Shown here: in pieces, positions 23,415 to 31,939 of the stretch | Layout: each line of letters opens with the position of its first letter | Position numbering within the stretch: the first letter of the stretch is position 1 | From: an uncultured Collinsella sp. | GTDB lineage: Bacteria > Actinomycetota > Coriobacteriia > Coriobacteriales > Coriobacteriaceae | DNA length: 64,000 nucleotides | Assembly (NCBI GenBank): GCA_900541885.1 | Contig: UQKW01000007.1 | Span: forward strand, 39,271 to 103,270 | Reading direction: 5' to 3' | The notes under the pieces: model-generated | Seen by the model: the letters and a program-made list of their open reading frames with translations, nothing else | Told to the model about the DNA's origin: nothing | The model's database searches: none | Position numbers and translations under genes: made by a program

Positions 23415-25546
23415 TTGCGGCGTCCGCCTCCGTTGGCACCCTGACGCCCCTGAGCTGCACGGTTGCGCCCGGCAGTGTTCTGCGCGCGCGACATGCCGCT
23501 GTGCCCCTTGCTGCCCTTAGGCCCCTTGCCAGCGGCGCCACCGTGGGCCTTGCCGCCCTTCTTGCCTGCGCCATGCCCACCGCCAGCAGATGTCTCGCCC
23601 GGGCGCGGGGGCACGGGACGAATCAGGCAATGCTTGGTGTAGCCGATCAGATCGCGGCGGCCAGCCTTTTCCAGCGCCTCGCGCACGAGCTTGTAGTTCT
23701 CGGGCTTGCGATACTGGATGAGCGCACGCTGCATGGCCTTCTCGTGCGGGTCGCGCGCCACGTAGATCGGCTGCATGGTGCGCGGATCCACGCCGGTGTA
23801 GTACATGCACGTCGACATGGTGGACGGCGTGGGGTAGAAGTCCTGCACCTGTTCGGGCATGTAGCCCATGTCGCGCACGGCCTCGGCAAGGTCCACTGCT
23901 TCCTTCATCGTTGAGCCGGGATGGCTCGAGATTAGGTACGGCACTACGTACTGCTTGAGTCCGTATTCGCGGTTCAGGCGTTCAAATTTACGGCAGAACG
24001 CGTCGTAGACGGCTCGGCTCGGCTTGCCCATCACGGACAACACCGCGTCGCTCACGTGCTCGGGTGCCACGCGCAGCTGGCCCGAGACATGGTGCTCCAG
24101 CAGCTCGCGCAAAAACTCGTCCGAGGCATCGGCCATGGTGTAGTCAAAACGGATGCCGCTGCGGACGAAGACCTTCTTGACGCCCGGCAGCTGGCGCAGG
24201 TCGCGCAGCAACTGCGTGTAGCCGCTCTCGTCGACCACCATGTTCTTGCATACGCTCGGCCACAGGCAGCGTTTGTTCTTGCACACGCCGTGCTTGAGCT
24301 GCTTGTCGCAGGCAGGGCGGCTAAAGTTTGCCGTCGGTCCGCCCACGTCGTTGATGTAGCCCTTAAACTCGGGATCGCGCGTGAGCAGCTCGGCCTCGCG
24401 CATGATCGAATCGTGGCTGCGCATCTGCAGCACGCGCCCCTGGTGGAAGGTGAGGGCGCAAAACGAGCACTCGCCAAAACAGCCACGGTTGGAGCTAATG
24501 GAAAACTTGATCTCGGCAAAGGCCGGCACGCCGCCTGCCGCGTCGTAGTCGGGATGCCAATCGCGTGCGTAGGGGAGCTCGGCCACCTCGTCCATCTCAT
24601 CGGTGGTGAGCGTCGCCGATGGCGGGTTCTGCACCACATAGACGCTGTTGGGGTAGGGCTCTACCAGGCGGTGTCCGGTGATGGGGTCCATATTCTGCTG
24701 CTGCACATTGAAGCTGCGTGCGTAGTTGAGCTTGTCGGCGGTAAGGTCGTCCCAGCTGGGCAGCAGGTCGTAGTCGTAGACCTCGTCGAGCGAACCCGTG
24801 CGGTAGACGGTGCCGTTGATATAGGTGATCTGATTGACGGGCAGTCCCGCGTCGAGCGCGTCGGCGATCTCGACAATCGCGTGCTCGCCCATGCCGTAGA
24901 TGAGGATGTCGGCGCCCGAGTCGAGCAGTACCGAGCGCTTGAGCTTGTCCTGCCAGTAGTCGTAGTGAGCCAGGCGGCGCAGGCTTGCCTCGATGCCGCC
25001 GATGATGATGGGAGCGTCCTTGAACGTCTGACGGATGAGGTTGCCGTAGACCGTGACGGCACGATTGGGGCGGTGCCCCTCCTCGCCACCGGGGGTATAG
25101 GCGTCGGTATGGCGACGGTGCTTGGTCACCGAATAGTGGTTGACCATGGAGTCCATGTTGCCGGCGCTGACCAAAAAGCCCAGGCGCGGCTCACCGAGCA
25201 CCGTGATGCTGGCGGGGTCGGTCCAGTCGGGCTGGCAGATGATGCCCACTTTGTAGCCGTGCGCGTCGAGGACGCGGCTGATGATGGCCATACCAAAGCT
25301 GGGGTGGTCCACGTAGGCGTCGCCGCAGATGTAGACAAAGTCGCACTGGTCCCAGCCGCGCGCATCCATGTCGGCGCGGCTGACGGGGAGGAACTTATCG
25401 CGGCCCGGGCGCCAGGGGCGTGTGAGCGCTGCTGGGGTATGCGTGGTGTGCCCACCCTGCGCCTTACCGCCGCGCTTTTGCTGCTGGCCCTGTTTGCCCT
25501 GCTGACTGCGCTGGTTGTTCTGAGCGTGCTGAGGCTTTTTTGCCAC
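23411..25546 (-). CDS. YgiQ-family radical SAM protein
   Basis: 711 residues from GTG 25546, with GGGAGGG upstream. The N-terminus is a basic Gln/Lys/His-rich stretch, followed by a B12-binding-like region. The radical-SAM cysteines are CFGECSFC (about 24460-24480 on the plus strand). The C-terminus is a basic Gly/Lys/Arg-rich tail. Length and layout fit the UPF0313/YgiQ family, whose reaction is not established. It converges with the CPBP gene and diverges from the YoaK-like gene. Confidence 0.9.
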   Translation of the reverse strand: MAKKPQHAQNNQRSQQGKQGQQQKRGGKAQGGHTTHTPAALTRPWRPGRDKFLPVSRADMDARGWDQCDFVYICGDAYVDHPSFGMAIISRVLDAHGYKVGIICQPDWTDPASITVLGEPRLGFLVSAGNMDSMVNHYSVTKHRRHTDAYTPGGEEGHRPNRAVTVYGNLIRQTFKDAPIIIGGIEASLRRLAHYDYWQDKLKRSVLLDSGADILIYGMGEHAIVEIADALDAGLPVNQITYINGTVYRTGSLDEVYDYDLLPSWDDLTADKLNYARSFNVQQQNMDPITGHRLVEPYPNSVYVVQNPPSATLTTDEMDEVAELPYARDWHPDYDAAGGVPAFAEIKFSISSNRGCFGECSFCALTFHQGRVLQMRSHDSIMREAELLTRDPEFKGYINDVGGPTANFSRPACDKQLKHGVCKNKRCLWPSVCKNMVVDESGYTQLLRDLRQLPGVKKVFVRSGIRFDYTMADASDEFLRELLEHHVSGQLRVAPEHVSDAVLSVMGKPSRAVYDAFCRKFERLNREYGLKQYVVPYLISSHPGSTMKEAVDLAEAVRDMGYMPEQVQDFYPTPSTMSTCMYYTGVDPRTMQPIYVARDPHEKAMQRALIQYRKPENYKLVREALEKAGRRDLIGYTKHCLIRPVPPRPGETSAGGGHGAGKKGGKAHGGAAGKGPKGSKGHSGMSRAQNTAGRNRAAQGRQGANGGGRRN

Positions 25547-25584
25547 GATCCCTCCCGGTGTTTGTATGCTGCACGTAATTGTAA

Positions 25585-25617
25585 CCAGTCTTTTTGGGAC
25601 GGGGCTAAAAAGACTGG
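25585..25617. repeat. Swapped-arm hairpin, GGGACGGGGC core
   Basis: Arms CCAGTCTTTTT/AAAAAGACTGG around GGGACGGGGC. The same core appears with unrelated arms at 47725-47762 and in partial form at about 33574. It lies in the divergent gap between ygiQ and the YoaK-like gene. Confidence 0.75.
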
Positions 25618-25799
25618 TGGAGTACATGAGCTAGCGGATCGGCGTGTCGATGCGGGTGTCGTTTGTTTCCAGACTGTGTATCCCTGTGTCGAAGGGGTCG
25701 TCTCGCGCGCACGCCATGTTGTCAATGGGTTACAGTATGAACGGCGGCTATGTTTCCGCCAACGCACGAGAGAGTCGTCAACAAGGAGGATGCACGACG

Positions 25800-26516
25800 A
25801 TGCAGCGTGCCAAACAGATATCGGAGTCTATTGAGCTGGGCATCATCTTGGCGCTCGCCGGTGGCTTTATGGACGTGTATTCGTACATTGGGCGCGATCA
25901 TGTTTTCGCCAACGCGCAGACGGGCAACATCTTGCTGGTGGGCGTGAGCATCTCGGAGGGCAATTGGGTACTTGCGGGGCGCTACTTCTTTCCTGTGGTG
26001 TCGTTTGCTGTGGGCATTATGCTTGCCGACCTGGTGCACGAGCGGTTTGGCAGCGTGATTCACTGGCGTCAGGTGACGGTGTTCTTTGAAGCCGTCATCT
26101 TGCTGGGCGTGAGCTTTATCCCCGGTGGCGGTTACAACCTGCTCGCCAACTGCCTCACCTCGTTTGCCTGCGGCATGCAGGTCGAGAGCTTCCGCAAGAT
26201 CCACGGTCACGGCATCGCTACGACCATGTGCATCGGCAACTTGCGCAACGCGCTGCAAAACGTGGACGATTACATCATCACCCACAGGCGCGGCTTTTTG
26301 GAAAACGGCCTGCTGTACTTTGGCGTGATCTTTACCTTTGTGTTTGGCGCCGTGTTGGGCAACTGGTGTATTGAGCGCATGGGCCTGCACGCCATCGTCG
26401 TGGCGAGCTTGCTGCTGTTTGTCGCGTTTGCCATCATGTTCATCGACCGCGAGCGCGACTTGCGCTTACGCTGGAAGGTTGCGGCCGAGGCTTGGAAAGA
26501 GGGCTGCCGAAAGTAA
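25800..26516 (+). CDS. YoaK-like (DUF1275) membrane protein
   Basis: 238 residues with about six hydrophobic segments. DUF1275 features are visible: GGFMDVYSYIG near residue 20, FANAQTGNILL, and the central GMQVESFRKIHGHGIATTMC. ATG 25800 is preceded by AAGGAGG. Members are inner-membrane proteins of unknown transport role. A G/C hairpin follows directly and may end transcription. Confidence 0.88.
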   Translation: MQRAKQISESIELGIILALAGGFMDVYSYIGRDHVFANAQTGNILLVGVSISEGNWVLAGRYFFPVVSFAVGIMLADLVHERFGSVIHWRQVTVFFEAVILLGVSFIPGGGYNLLANCLTSFACGMQVESFRKIHGHGIATTMCIGNLRNALQNVDDYIITHRRGFLENGLLYFGVIFTFVFGAVLGNWCIERMGLHAIVVASLLLFVAFAIMFIDRERDLRLRWKVAAEAWKEGCRK

Positions 26517-26521
26517 CCGAA

Positions 26522-26550
26522 TGCGGCAAAGGGGCTGTCCCTTTGCCGCA
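26522..26550 (+). terminator. TGCGGCAAAGGG palindrome, possible terminator
   Basis: Perfect 12-bp arms TGCGGCAAAGGG/CCCTTTGCCGCA with a 5-base loop, followed by ATATTTTT. It starts five bases after the YoaK-like stop. It also resembles the hairpin-repeat style seen elsewhere in the window. Confidence 0.6.
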
Positions 26551-26567
26551 ATATTTTTCATCATCTG

Positions 26568-26624
26568 TTGAAACGCTTTAACAATTTTGACGTTCTCACG
26601 CGTTTTTCGTTTCAAAAGCGTTAG
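26568..26624. promoter_or_regulatory. Operator-like pair before alcohol dehydrogenase
   Basis: GAAACGCTTTAAC at about 26570 and, inverted, CTAACGCTTTTGAAAC at about 26609-26624 share AACGCTTT. The spacing and A/T-rich context look like binding sites for a LacI-family or similar regulator near the promoter. This is weak evidence. Confidence 0.3.
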
Positions 26625-26681
26625 GATGGGACTCATAGCGTGGGGCGTAATGGGTGCCCTGCACACGATGGGAGGCTATCA

Positions 26682-27848
26682 ATGGCTAATCGTTTCGTTC
26701 TCAATACCATCTCTTATCATGGTTCCGGCGCCATCAAGGAGATTCCCGGCGAGCTTCAGCGTCGCGGCTACAAGAAGATCTTCGTCTGCTCCGACCCCGA
26801 TCTGGTCAAGTTTGGCGTTACCGCTAAGGTGACCGACGAGCTCGACGCCGCCGGCATCGCCTGGAGCCTCTACTCCGAGATCAAGCCTAACCCCACTATC
26901 CAGAACGTCAAGGACGGCGTCGAGGCCTTTAAGGCCGCCGAGGCTGACGCTATCGTGACCATCGGTGGCGGCTCCTCCATGGACACCGCTAAGGCCATCG
27001 GCATTATCATCAACAACCCCGAGTTCGCCGATGTCCGCAGCCTCGAGGGCGTTGCTCCCACTAAGAACCACGCCGTGTTCACCATCGCCGTGCCGACGAC
27101 CGCCGGTACTGCCGCCGAGGTGACCATCAACTACGTCATCACCGACCCCGAGAAGGTCCGCAAGTTCGTGTGCGTCGACACCAACGACGCCCCCGAGGTC
27201 GCTGTCGTCGACCCCGACATGATGGCTTCCATGCCCGCCGGCCTGACCGCTTCCACCGGCATGGACGCTCTGACCCACGCCATCGAGGGCTACACCACCA
27301 AGGGCGCTTGGGAGCTCTCCGACATGTTCCACTTTGAGGCCATTAAGCTGATTAGCGAGAACCTGCGCGACTCCGTTGCCGAGGCCAAGTCCGGTCAGCC
27401 CGGCTCCGGCCGCGAGGGCATGGCTCTTGGTCAGTATGTCGCTGGCATGGGCTTCTCCAATGTCGGCCTGGGCATCGATCACGCCATGGCTCACACCCTG
27501 TCTGCTCACTACGACACCCCGCACGGCGTCGCTTGCGCCATGCTGCTGCCGATCGCCATGGAGTTCAACAAGCCGGTTTGCGCTGAGCGCCTGGCCAAGG
27601 TCGCCGTCGCCATGGGCGTTGACACCACGGGCATGAGCACCGACGAGGCTGCCGACGCCGCTATCGCCGCCGTCAAGCAGCTTTCCGCCGACGTGAACAT
27701 CCCGCACGTCTGCGAGGCCATGAAGGCCGACGAGATCGAGGTCCTGGCCAAGGACGCCATGGCTGACGCCTGCTTCCCGGGTAACCCGCGCGAGGCAACG
27801 CTCGACGACGTCATCGAGCTCTTCAAGAAGATCTGCCCGGCTGCCTAA
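26682..27848 (+). CDS. Iron-containing alcohol dehydrogenase, FucO-like
   Basis: 388 residues of group III Fe-dependent alcohol dehydrogenase type. The nucleotide site GGGSSMDTAKA and the metal-binding region (MDALTHAIEGY, then GIDHAMAHTLSAHYDTPHG) are complete. It resembles FucO/lactaldehyde reductase, interconverting aldehydes and alcohols with NAD(H) in the cytosol. Codon choice is strikingly uniform (GCC/GCT, AAG, GAC, ATC), which suggests high expression. ATG 26682 follows GGGAGG by seven bases. A very large perfect palindrome lies eight bases downstream. Confidence 0.9.
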   Translation: MANRFVLNTISYHGSGAIKEIPGELQRRGYKKIFVCSDPDLVKFGVTAKVTDELDAAGIAWSLYSEIKPNPTIQNVKDGVEAFKAAEADAIVTIGGGSSMDTAKAIGIIINNPEFADVRSLEGVAPTKNHAVFTIAVPTTAGTAAEVTINYVITDPEKVRKFVCVDTNDAPEVAVVDPDMMASMPAGLTASTGMDALTHAIEGYTTKGAWELSDMFHFEAIKLISENLRDSVAEAKSGQPGSGREGMALGQYVAGMGFSNVGLGIDHAMAHTLSAHYDTPHGVACAMLLPIAMEFNKPVCAERLAKVAVAMGVDTTGMSTDEAADAAIAAVKQLSADVNIPHVCEAMKADEIEVLAKDAMADACFPGNPREATLDDVIELFKKICPAA

Positions 27849-27855
27849 CTTGGTT

Positions 27856-27986
27856 CGGCGGGCCCCTGCCCGTTAGCCCCACAATCGTCCTCGGACATGT
27901 CGGAAGCCCCCGCTGCGCACTTCGTGCGGCGGGGGCTTCCTCCGTCCTGCGGGACGATTGTGGGGCTAACGGGCAGGGGCCCGCCG
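27856..27986. repeat. 131-bp palindrome with perfect 35-bp arms
   Basis: Arms 27856-27890 and 27952-27986 are perfectly complementary (each contains CGGGCAGGGGCCCGCC or its complement). Inside is a second hairpin, GGAAGCCCCCGC/GCGGGGGCTTCC (27902-27940), itself capped by GCAC-TTC-GTGC. There is no T-run on either side, so it is not a textbook terminator, although it follows the dehydrogenase gene directly. Confidence 0.95.
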
Positions 27987-28105
27987 GCTCGTTATCGTGG
28001 CGGGCGCAGTTCTGAGGAGCTCAATGGGTTATCTCGCTAAGTAAAAAGATGGTTCGCGGTGGTATTGTTGCTGTGGGTTTAATTCGATATGAAAGGGTGA
28101 CTTTG

Positions 28106-29134
28106 GTGTCCAAGATGGATTCTACGCTCTCCTATATTACTGACCAGCTGAAGGCGCTGACTTCTATTGCTTCGCCGACGGGCTATACCCGTGCGGCGAC
28201 TGATTATCTGATGGAGACCCTGCGCGATATGGGGTTTGGGCCTGAGCGTTCTAATAAGGGTAACGTGCTCGTTGAGCTTGGCGGCGAGGGCGAGCCGCTT
28301 GTGTTGGCGAGCCATGTCGACACCCTGGGCGCCATGGTGCGCTCCATTAAGGACAATGGCCGCCTGCGTCCCACGACGCTTGGTGGGCACCAGTGGTCTA
28401 CGGCCGATGGCGAGAACTGCACCGTCTACACGCGCGACGGCAATGTGTACACGGGCGTGGTCCTCAATACCGAGCCTTCGGCGCATGTGGCCGACGAGCC
28501 GGTCAAGACCATCGAGAAGAACATGGAAATCCTGCTCGACGAGAACGTTGACAGCAAGGACGATGTGCTCGAGCTGGGTATTCAGACCGGCGACATCATC
28601 GCTATGGACCCGCGCACTGCGGTGACGGAGAGCGGCTACATCAAGAGTCGCTTCCTTGATGACAAGCTGTCCGCGGCGATTCTGCTGGGTCTCGCCCGCG
28701 CCGTCGCCGCTGGCGAGGTGACGCTTTCGCGCAAAGTGTCATTGCTCTTTACCGTGTACGAGGAGGTCGGCCATGGCGGTGCCTTTGTGCCGGCCGACAC
28801 GCGCGAGATGATCAGCGTGGACATGGGCTGCGTGGGCGACGACCTGGGCTGCACCGAGCGCATGGTTTCGATTTGCGCCAAGGATTCGGGCGGTCCGTAC
28901 AACTACGACCTGGTGACCACGCTGTCCAACATCGCGCGCGAGCTGGAGCTCGATTACGCCATCGATGTGTATCCGCACTACGGCTCGGACGTTGAGGCCA
29001 CGCTCTCGGCCGGCTACGACATCCGTCACGGCCTGATCGGCCCCGGCGTGTATGCGAGCCACAACTACGAGCGCAGCCACATGGACGGCGTGCGCAACAC
29101 CTACGAGCTCGTCCGCGCCTACGTACAGCGCTAG
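28106..29134 (+). CDS. M42-family aminopeptidase
   Basis: 342 residues. Metal and catalytic residues of the M42 (FrvX/YsdC/tetrahedral aminopeptidase) family are visible: ASHVDTLGAMV, FLDDKLSAA, the EE pair in YEEVGHGG, SVDMG and the C-terminal SHNYERSH. It should be a cytosolic binuclear metallo-aminopeptidase acting on peptides. GTG 28106 has AAAGGG eight bases upstream; ATG 28115 is a possible alternative. An intrinsic terminator follows. Confidence 0.9.
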   Translation: MSKMDSTLSYITDQLKALTSIASPTGYTRAATDYLMETLRDMGFGPERSNKGNVLVELGGEGEPLVLASHVDTLGAMVRSIKDNGRLRPTTLGGHQWSTADGENCTVYTRDGNVYTGVVLNTEPSAHVADEPVKTIEKNMEILLDENVDSKDDVLELGIQTGDIIAMDPRTAVTESGYIKSRFLDDKLSAAILLGLARAVAAGEVTLSRKVSLLFTVYEEVGHGGAFVPADTREMISVDMGCVGDDLGCTERMVSICAKDSGGPYNYDLVTTLSNIARELELDYAIDVYPHYGSDVEATLSAGYDIRHGLIGPGVYASHNYERSHMDGVRNTYELVRAYVQR

Positions 29135-29169
29135 GGGAGCAGCTTGCGACTCTGTTGACCAATTGCTCT

Positions 29170-29197
29170 AAGGCCCGATTGCTCGGGCCTTTTTTCG
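29170..29197 (+). terminator. Rho-independent terminator after M42 peptidase
   Basis: AAGGCCCGA/TCGGGCCTT stem and TTTTTT tail, about 36 bases after the stop. Confidence 0.9.
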
Positions 29198-29274
29198 CTT
29201 CAGTCTGTTTAGTATTATGCTGTATGTAGCTAATTAACTTTACGTTTAGAATACTTAACGAGGTGATGCGGCGT

Positions 29275-30648
29275 ATGGATACATCTGAGTACTTGTCTAT
29301 GGGTGATGCTGCCCGCCTGTTGGGCGTTACGAAAGCCCGCATATCTCAGCTTGCCGCATCGGGAACGCTCGCGTGCGATATTGTGGGCGGACGGAAGATG
29401 GTTGAGTATGATTCTGCGGTCGCTTATCAAAAGGTCCGCAAACGTGGACGCCGTCCTGCGGCCGATGTGGGGCGCAAGTTTACGCTGATGTCCGCCGATT
29501 ACGAGGTTGCACGTGTTTCGTTTGATCCGACGCGCGAGTTTTCCTTCGAAATCGCCGAGGTACTCGATGCGCAGAGGATGCCGTTTGGCACGTGCTCGAG
29601 CTCTTCTCCTACGGTGAATAAACGGGAGCTCAACGCGTGGTGGGGGCATCGGTCGGTACCCGATGTTCGCCCCGGGCTTATCTCGCGCTACCGCGAGCTG
29701 GGGATTGTCAACGACACTGAGGTGCCGGTTCGGTGTCTGGGTCTCTCGCTTTCGGATTGTTATTGGCTGCGGCCGGCCGATTGCGGCGAACTCAAATGGC
29801 AAAACATCAATTACTTTGAGAACGAATTTGAGCGATCGGCGCCCGAAGAGCGTTCGGGTTGGCTGGAGGGCATCGGTCTTAAAAATCCCGACAACACATC
29901 CGAGGGCGAGCTTCCTAAATCGTGGATGATTCGCAACGGTGTTCGCGTTCTGGTCAAGGGGTGCGGCATGGACGACCAACGGCCCTTTAACGAGGCGGTT
30001 GCAACGGCTCTACATCGTCGCTTGCTGTCGGAGGGTGAGTTTGTTCCTTATACGGTTGAGCGGATGTTCGATGGCCCTGTGTGCCTGTGCGACGACTTTC
30101 TTGATGGCCGCGAGGAATACGTTCCGGCTGTTTACGTTAAGGGCGTACTTGGTAGCCAGCGGGGAAACTCGACATACGATCGATACTGTCGCTACCTTGG
30201 CAAGCATGGTGCCAATGAGGCCGCTGTGAGAAGGTCTATGTCGCAGATGATTGTCTGCGATGCCCTTTTGGCCAACAGCGACCGCCATTGGCGAAACTTC
30301 GGCATCATCCGTAATGTCGACACCCTGGAGATAAAACCTGCTCCGCTGTTCGATAGCGGTAACTGCTTGTGGTACAACGTACCAACTGCCGTGCTCGCAG
30401 CTGGGGAGTTTGGGTTTTCCGCTAAGCCGTTTGGGCCCGACCCTTCCGTCCAGCTGGCGCTTGCGGACTCGCTCGATTGGTTCGATTCATCGCGACTCAA
30501 CGGATTTGTTGATGAGGCGATCGAGATTCTTTTGCAGAGCGAATGGGCGACGGCGGAGGGTCGACTCGAGTCCATTCGCCGCGGCCTCGAGCGTCGCGTT
30601 ATCGAGGTGAATGCTGCTGTTGAAGTGCTTCGACACGTGCGGCGATAA
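29275..30648 (+). CDS. HTH domain fused to HipA-like kinase domain
   Basis: 457 residues. Residues 5-55 form an excisionase/MerR-like helix-turn-helix (YLSMGDAARLLGVTKARISQ) followed by a basic wing (KVRKRGRRP). Residues ~215-430 carry the HipA-type kinase signature: a possible nucleotide lysine in VLVKG, the catalytic loop LLANSDRHWRNFG (D336, N341) and the metal aspartate in PLFDSGN (D360). HipA toxins normally pair with a separate HipB antitoxin that carries the HTH; here the DNA-binding part is on the same chain and no hipB lies next to it. ATG 29275 follows GAGGTGA. The upstream region is A/T-rich. The region 60-215 is not recognised. Confidence 0.72.
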   Translation: MDTSEYLSMGDAARLLGVTKARISQLAASGTLACDIVGGRKMVEYDSAVAYQKVRKRGRRPAADVGRKFTLMSADYEVARVSFDPTREFSFEIAEVLDAQRMPFGTCSSSSPTVNKRELNAWWGHRSVPDVRPGLISRYRELGIVNDTEVPVRCLGLSLSDCYWLRPADCGELKWQNINYFENEFERSAPEERSGWLEGIGLKNPDNTSEGELPKSWMIRNGVRVLVKGCGMDDQRPFNEAVATALHRRLLSEGEFVPYTVERMFDGPVCLCDDFLDGREEYVPAVYVKGVLGSQRGNSTYDRYCRYLGKHGANEAAVRRSMSQMIVCDALLANSDRHWRNFGIIRNVDTLEIKPAPLFDSGNCLWYNVPTAVLAAGEFGFSAKPFGPDPSVQLALADSLDWFDSSRLNGFVDEAIEILLQSEWATAEGRLESIRRGLERRVIEVNAAVEVLRHVRR

Positions 30649-30656
30649 TCCCGCGG

Positions 30657-31757
30657 CTACTTGATGGCGGCAGTCACGGTACCGCCGCCCAGGACGACGT
30701 CTCCGTGGTAGACGACGACGGCCTGGCCGGGGGCGATGGCTCGCTGCGGCTCGTCAAAAGTCAGCAGCATTTGTCCATCGGCGCCACGCGTAAGGGTCGC
30801 TGCCTGGTCCTTTTGACGGTAGCGGTACTTGGCGCCCACGCGAATGCCGCCGGCATCGAGCTCTGCCTCCATGCGGTCGGCAGGGGCACTCCAGATCCAG
30901 TCGTCGGCTGTGAGCGCTGTGGCCGTCAGGTCCTCGGCCTCGCCCAGATGCACAATGTTGTTGGCGGCATCGACGCCCGTTACGTACACGGGATGCGCCA
31001 TCGCGACGCCCAGGCCCTTGCGCTGGCCGATGGTATAGCGCAGCGCGCCATTGTGGCGCCCGACCACGCTGCCGTCGCGCCACACAATATCGCCCGGTGC
31101 AGCGGCATGTCCGCAGCGGCGCTCGATATAGCCCGCGTAGTCGCCGTCCGCGATAAAGCAGATATCCTCGCTCTCGGCCTTCTTGGCGTTGATGAAGCCC
31201 TGCTCGGCGGCAATGCGGCGCACGTCGCGCTCTTTGTCCAGCCCAGCCAGCGGAAAGATCGTGCGTGCCAGGCGCTCTTGTGTGAGCGAATACAAAAAGT
31301 AGCTTTGGTCCTTTTTGGGATCTTCGCCGCGGTGCAGCTGCCAGGTTCCGTCGGACGTCTGGCTCATTTTGGCGTAATGACCCGTGGCGATGTAGTCGCA
31401 GCCCATATCGAGTGCCGCATCGAGCAGCGCGCCAAACTTAATATGGCGGTTGCAGATGATGCACGGGTTGGGCGTCAGTCCCTCCTGATAGGCAGTCACG
31501 AAGCGCTCGATAACGTTGCGGTCGAAGGTCTGCTGCAGGTCGAGCACGTGGTGGGGTATCCCCAGGCGCTCGGCGACGGCCTTTGCATCGGCGATGTCGC
31601 GGTCGACTTTGCTCATACCCGTGACGGGATCGGGCGCGGGACAGGTGAGGCGCATGGTGGCACCGACGCATTCGTAGCCCTGGCGCTTGAGCAGGTAGGC
31701 AGTCACGCTGGAATCGACGCCGCCACTCATGGCGACGAGCACGCGCTTGTTGTGCAT
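30657..31757 (-). CDS. mnmA: tRNA 2-thiouridylase MnmA
   Basis: 366 residues from ATG 31757 (AAGGAG upstream). It has the PP-loop SGGVDSS near the N-terminus, the catalytic cysteine in NPCIICNRHIKF, GHYAKM, the second cysteine in EDICFIADGDY, and the C-terminal beta-barrel. It places sulfur on U34 of Lys, Glu and Gln tRNAs in the cytosol. Its neighbour upstream on the same strand is cysK, so both belong to sulfur metabolism, but a terminator separates them. Confidence 0.95.
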   Translation of the reverse strand: MHNKRVLVAMSGGVDSSVTAYLLKRQGYECVGATMRLTCPAPDPVTGMSKVDRDIADAKAVAERLGIPHHVLDLQQTFDRNVIERFVTAYQEGLTPNPCIICNRHIKFGALLDAALDMGCDYIATGHYAKMSQTSDGTWQLHRGEDPKKDQSYFLYSLTQERLARTIFPLAGLDKERDVRRIAAEQGFINAKKAESEDICFIADGDYAGYIERRCGHAAAPGDIVWRDGSVVGRHNGALRYTIGQRKGLGVAMAHPVYVTGVDAANNIVHLGEAEDLTATALTADDWIWSAPADRMEAELDAGGIRVGAKYRYRQKDQAATLTRGADGQMLLTFDEPQRAIAPGQAVVVYHGDVVLGGGTVTAAIK

Positions 31758-31784
31758 GGGGAGGTTCTCCTTGGTGGCATGTGG

Positions 31785-31825
31785 CCAAAAAAGAAAAGCG
31801 GCGCGGGAGGCTGGTTCCGCGCCGC
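31785..31825 (-). terminator. Rho-independent terminator of cysK
   Basis: On the minus strand GCGGCGCGG/CCGCGCCGC (31798-31825) is followed by a CTTTTCTTTTTT tract (31785-31797). It sits between cysK and mnmA. Confidence 0.8.
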
Positions 31826-31939
31826 AGACATTGTAGCAAGTTCGGACGTTTCGTGGGGCGCCCTGATGGGATGGGCTCCGACTGCCGGGAGAGAGAGGAG
31901 ACCGGCTCGTCCCTGGGCTCAACCTATGGGCGACAGGCC

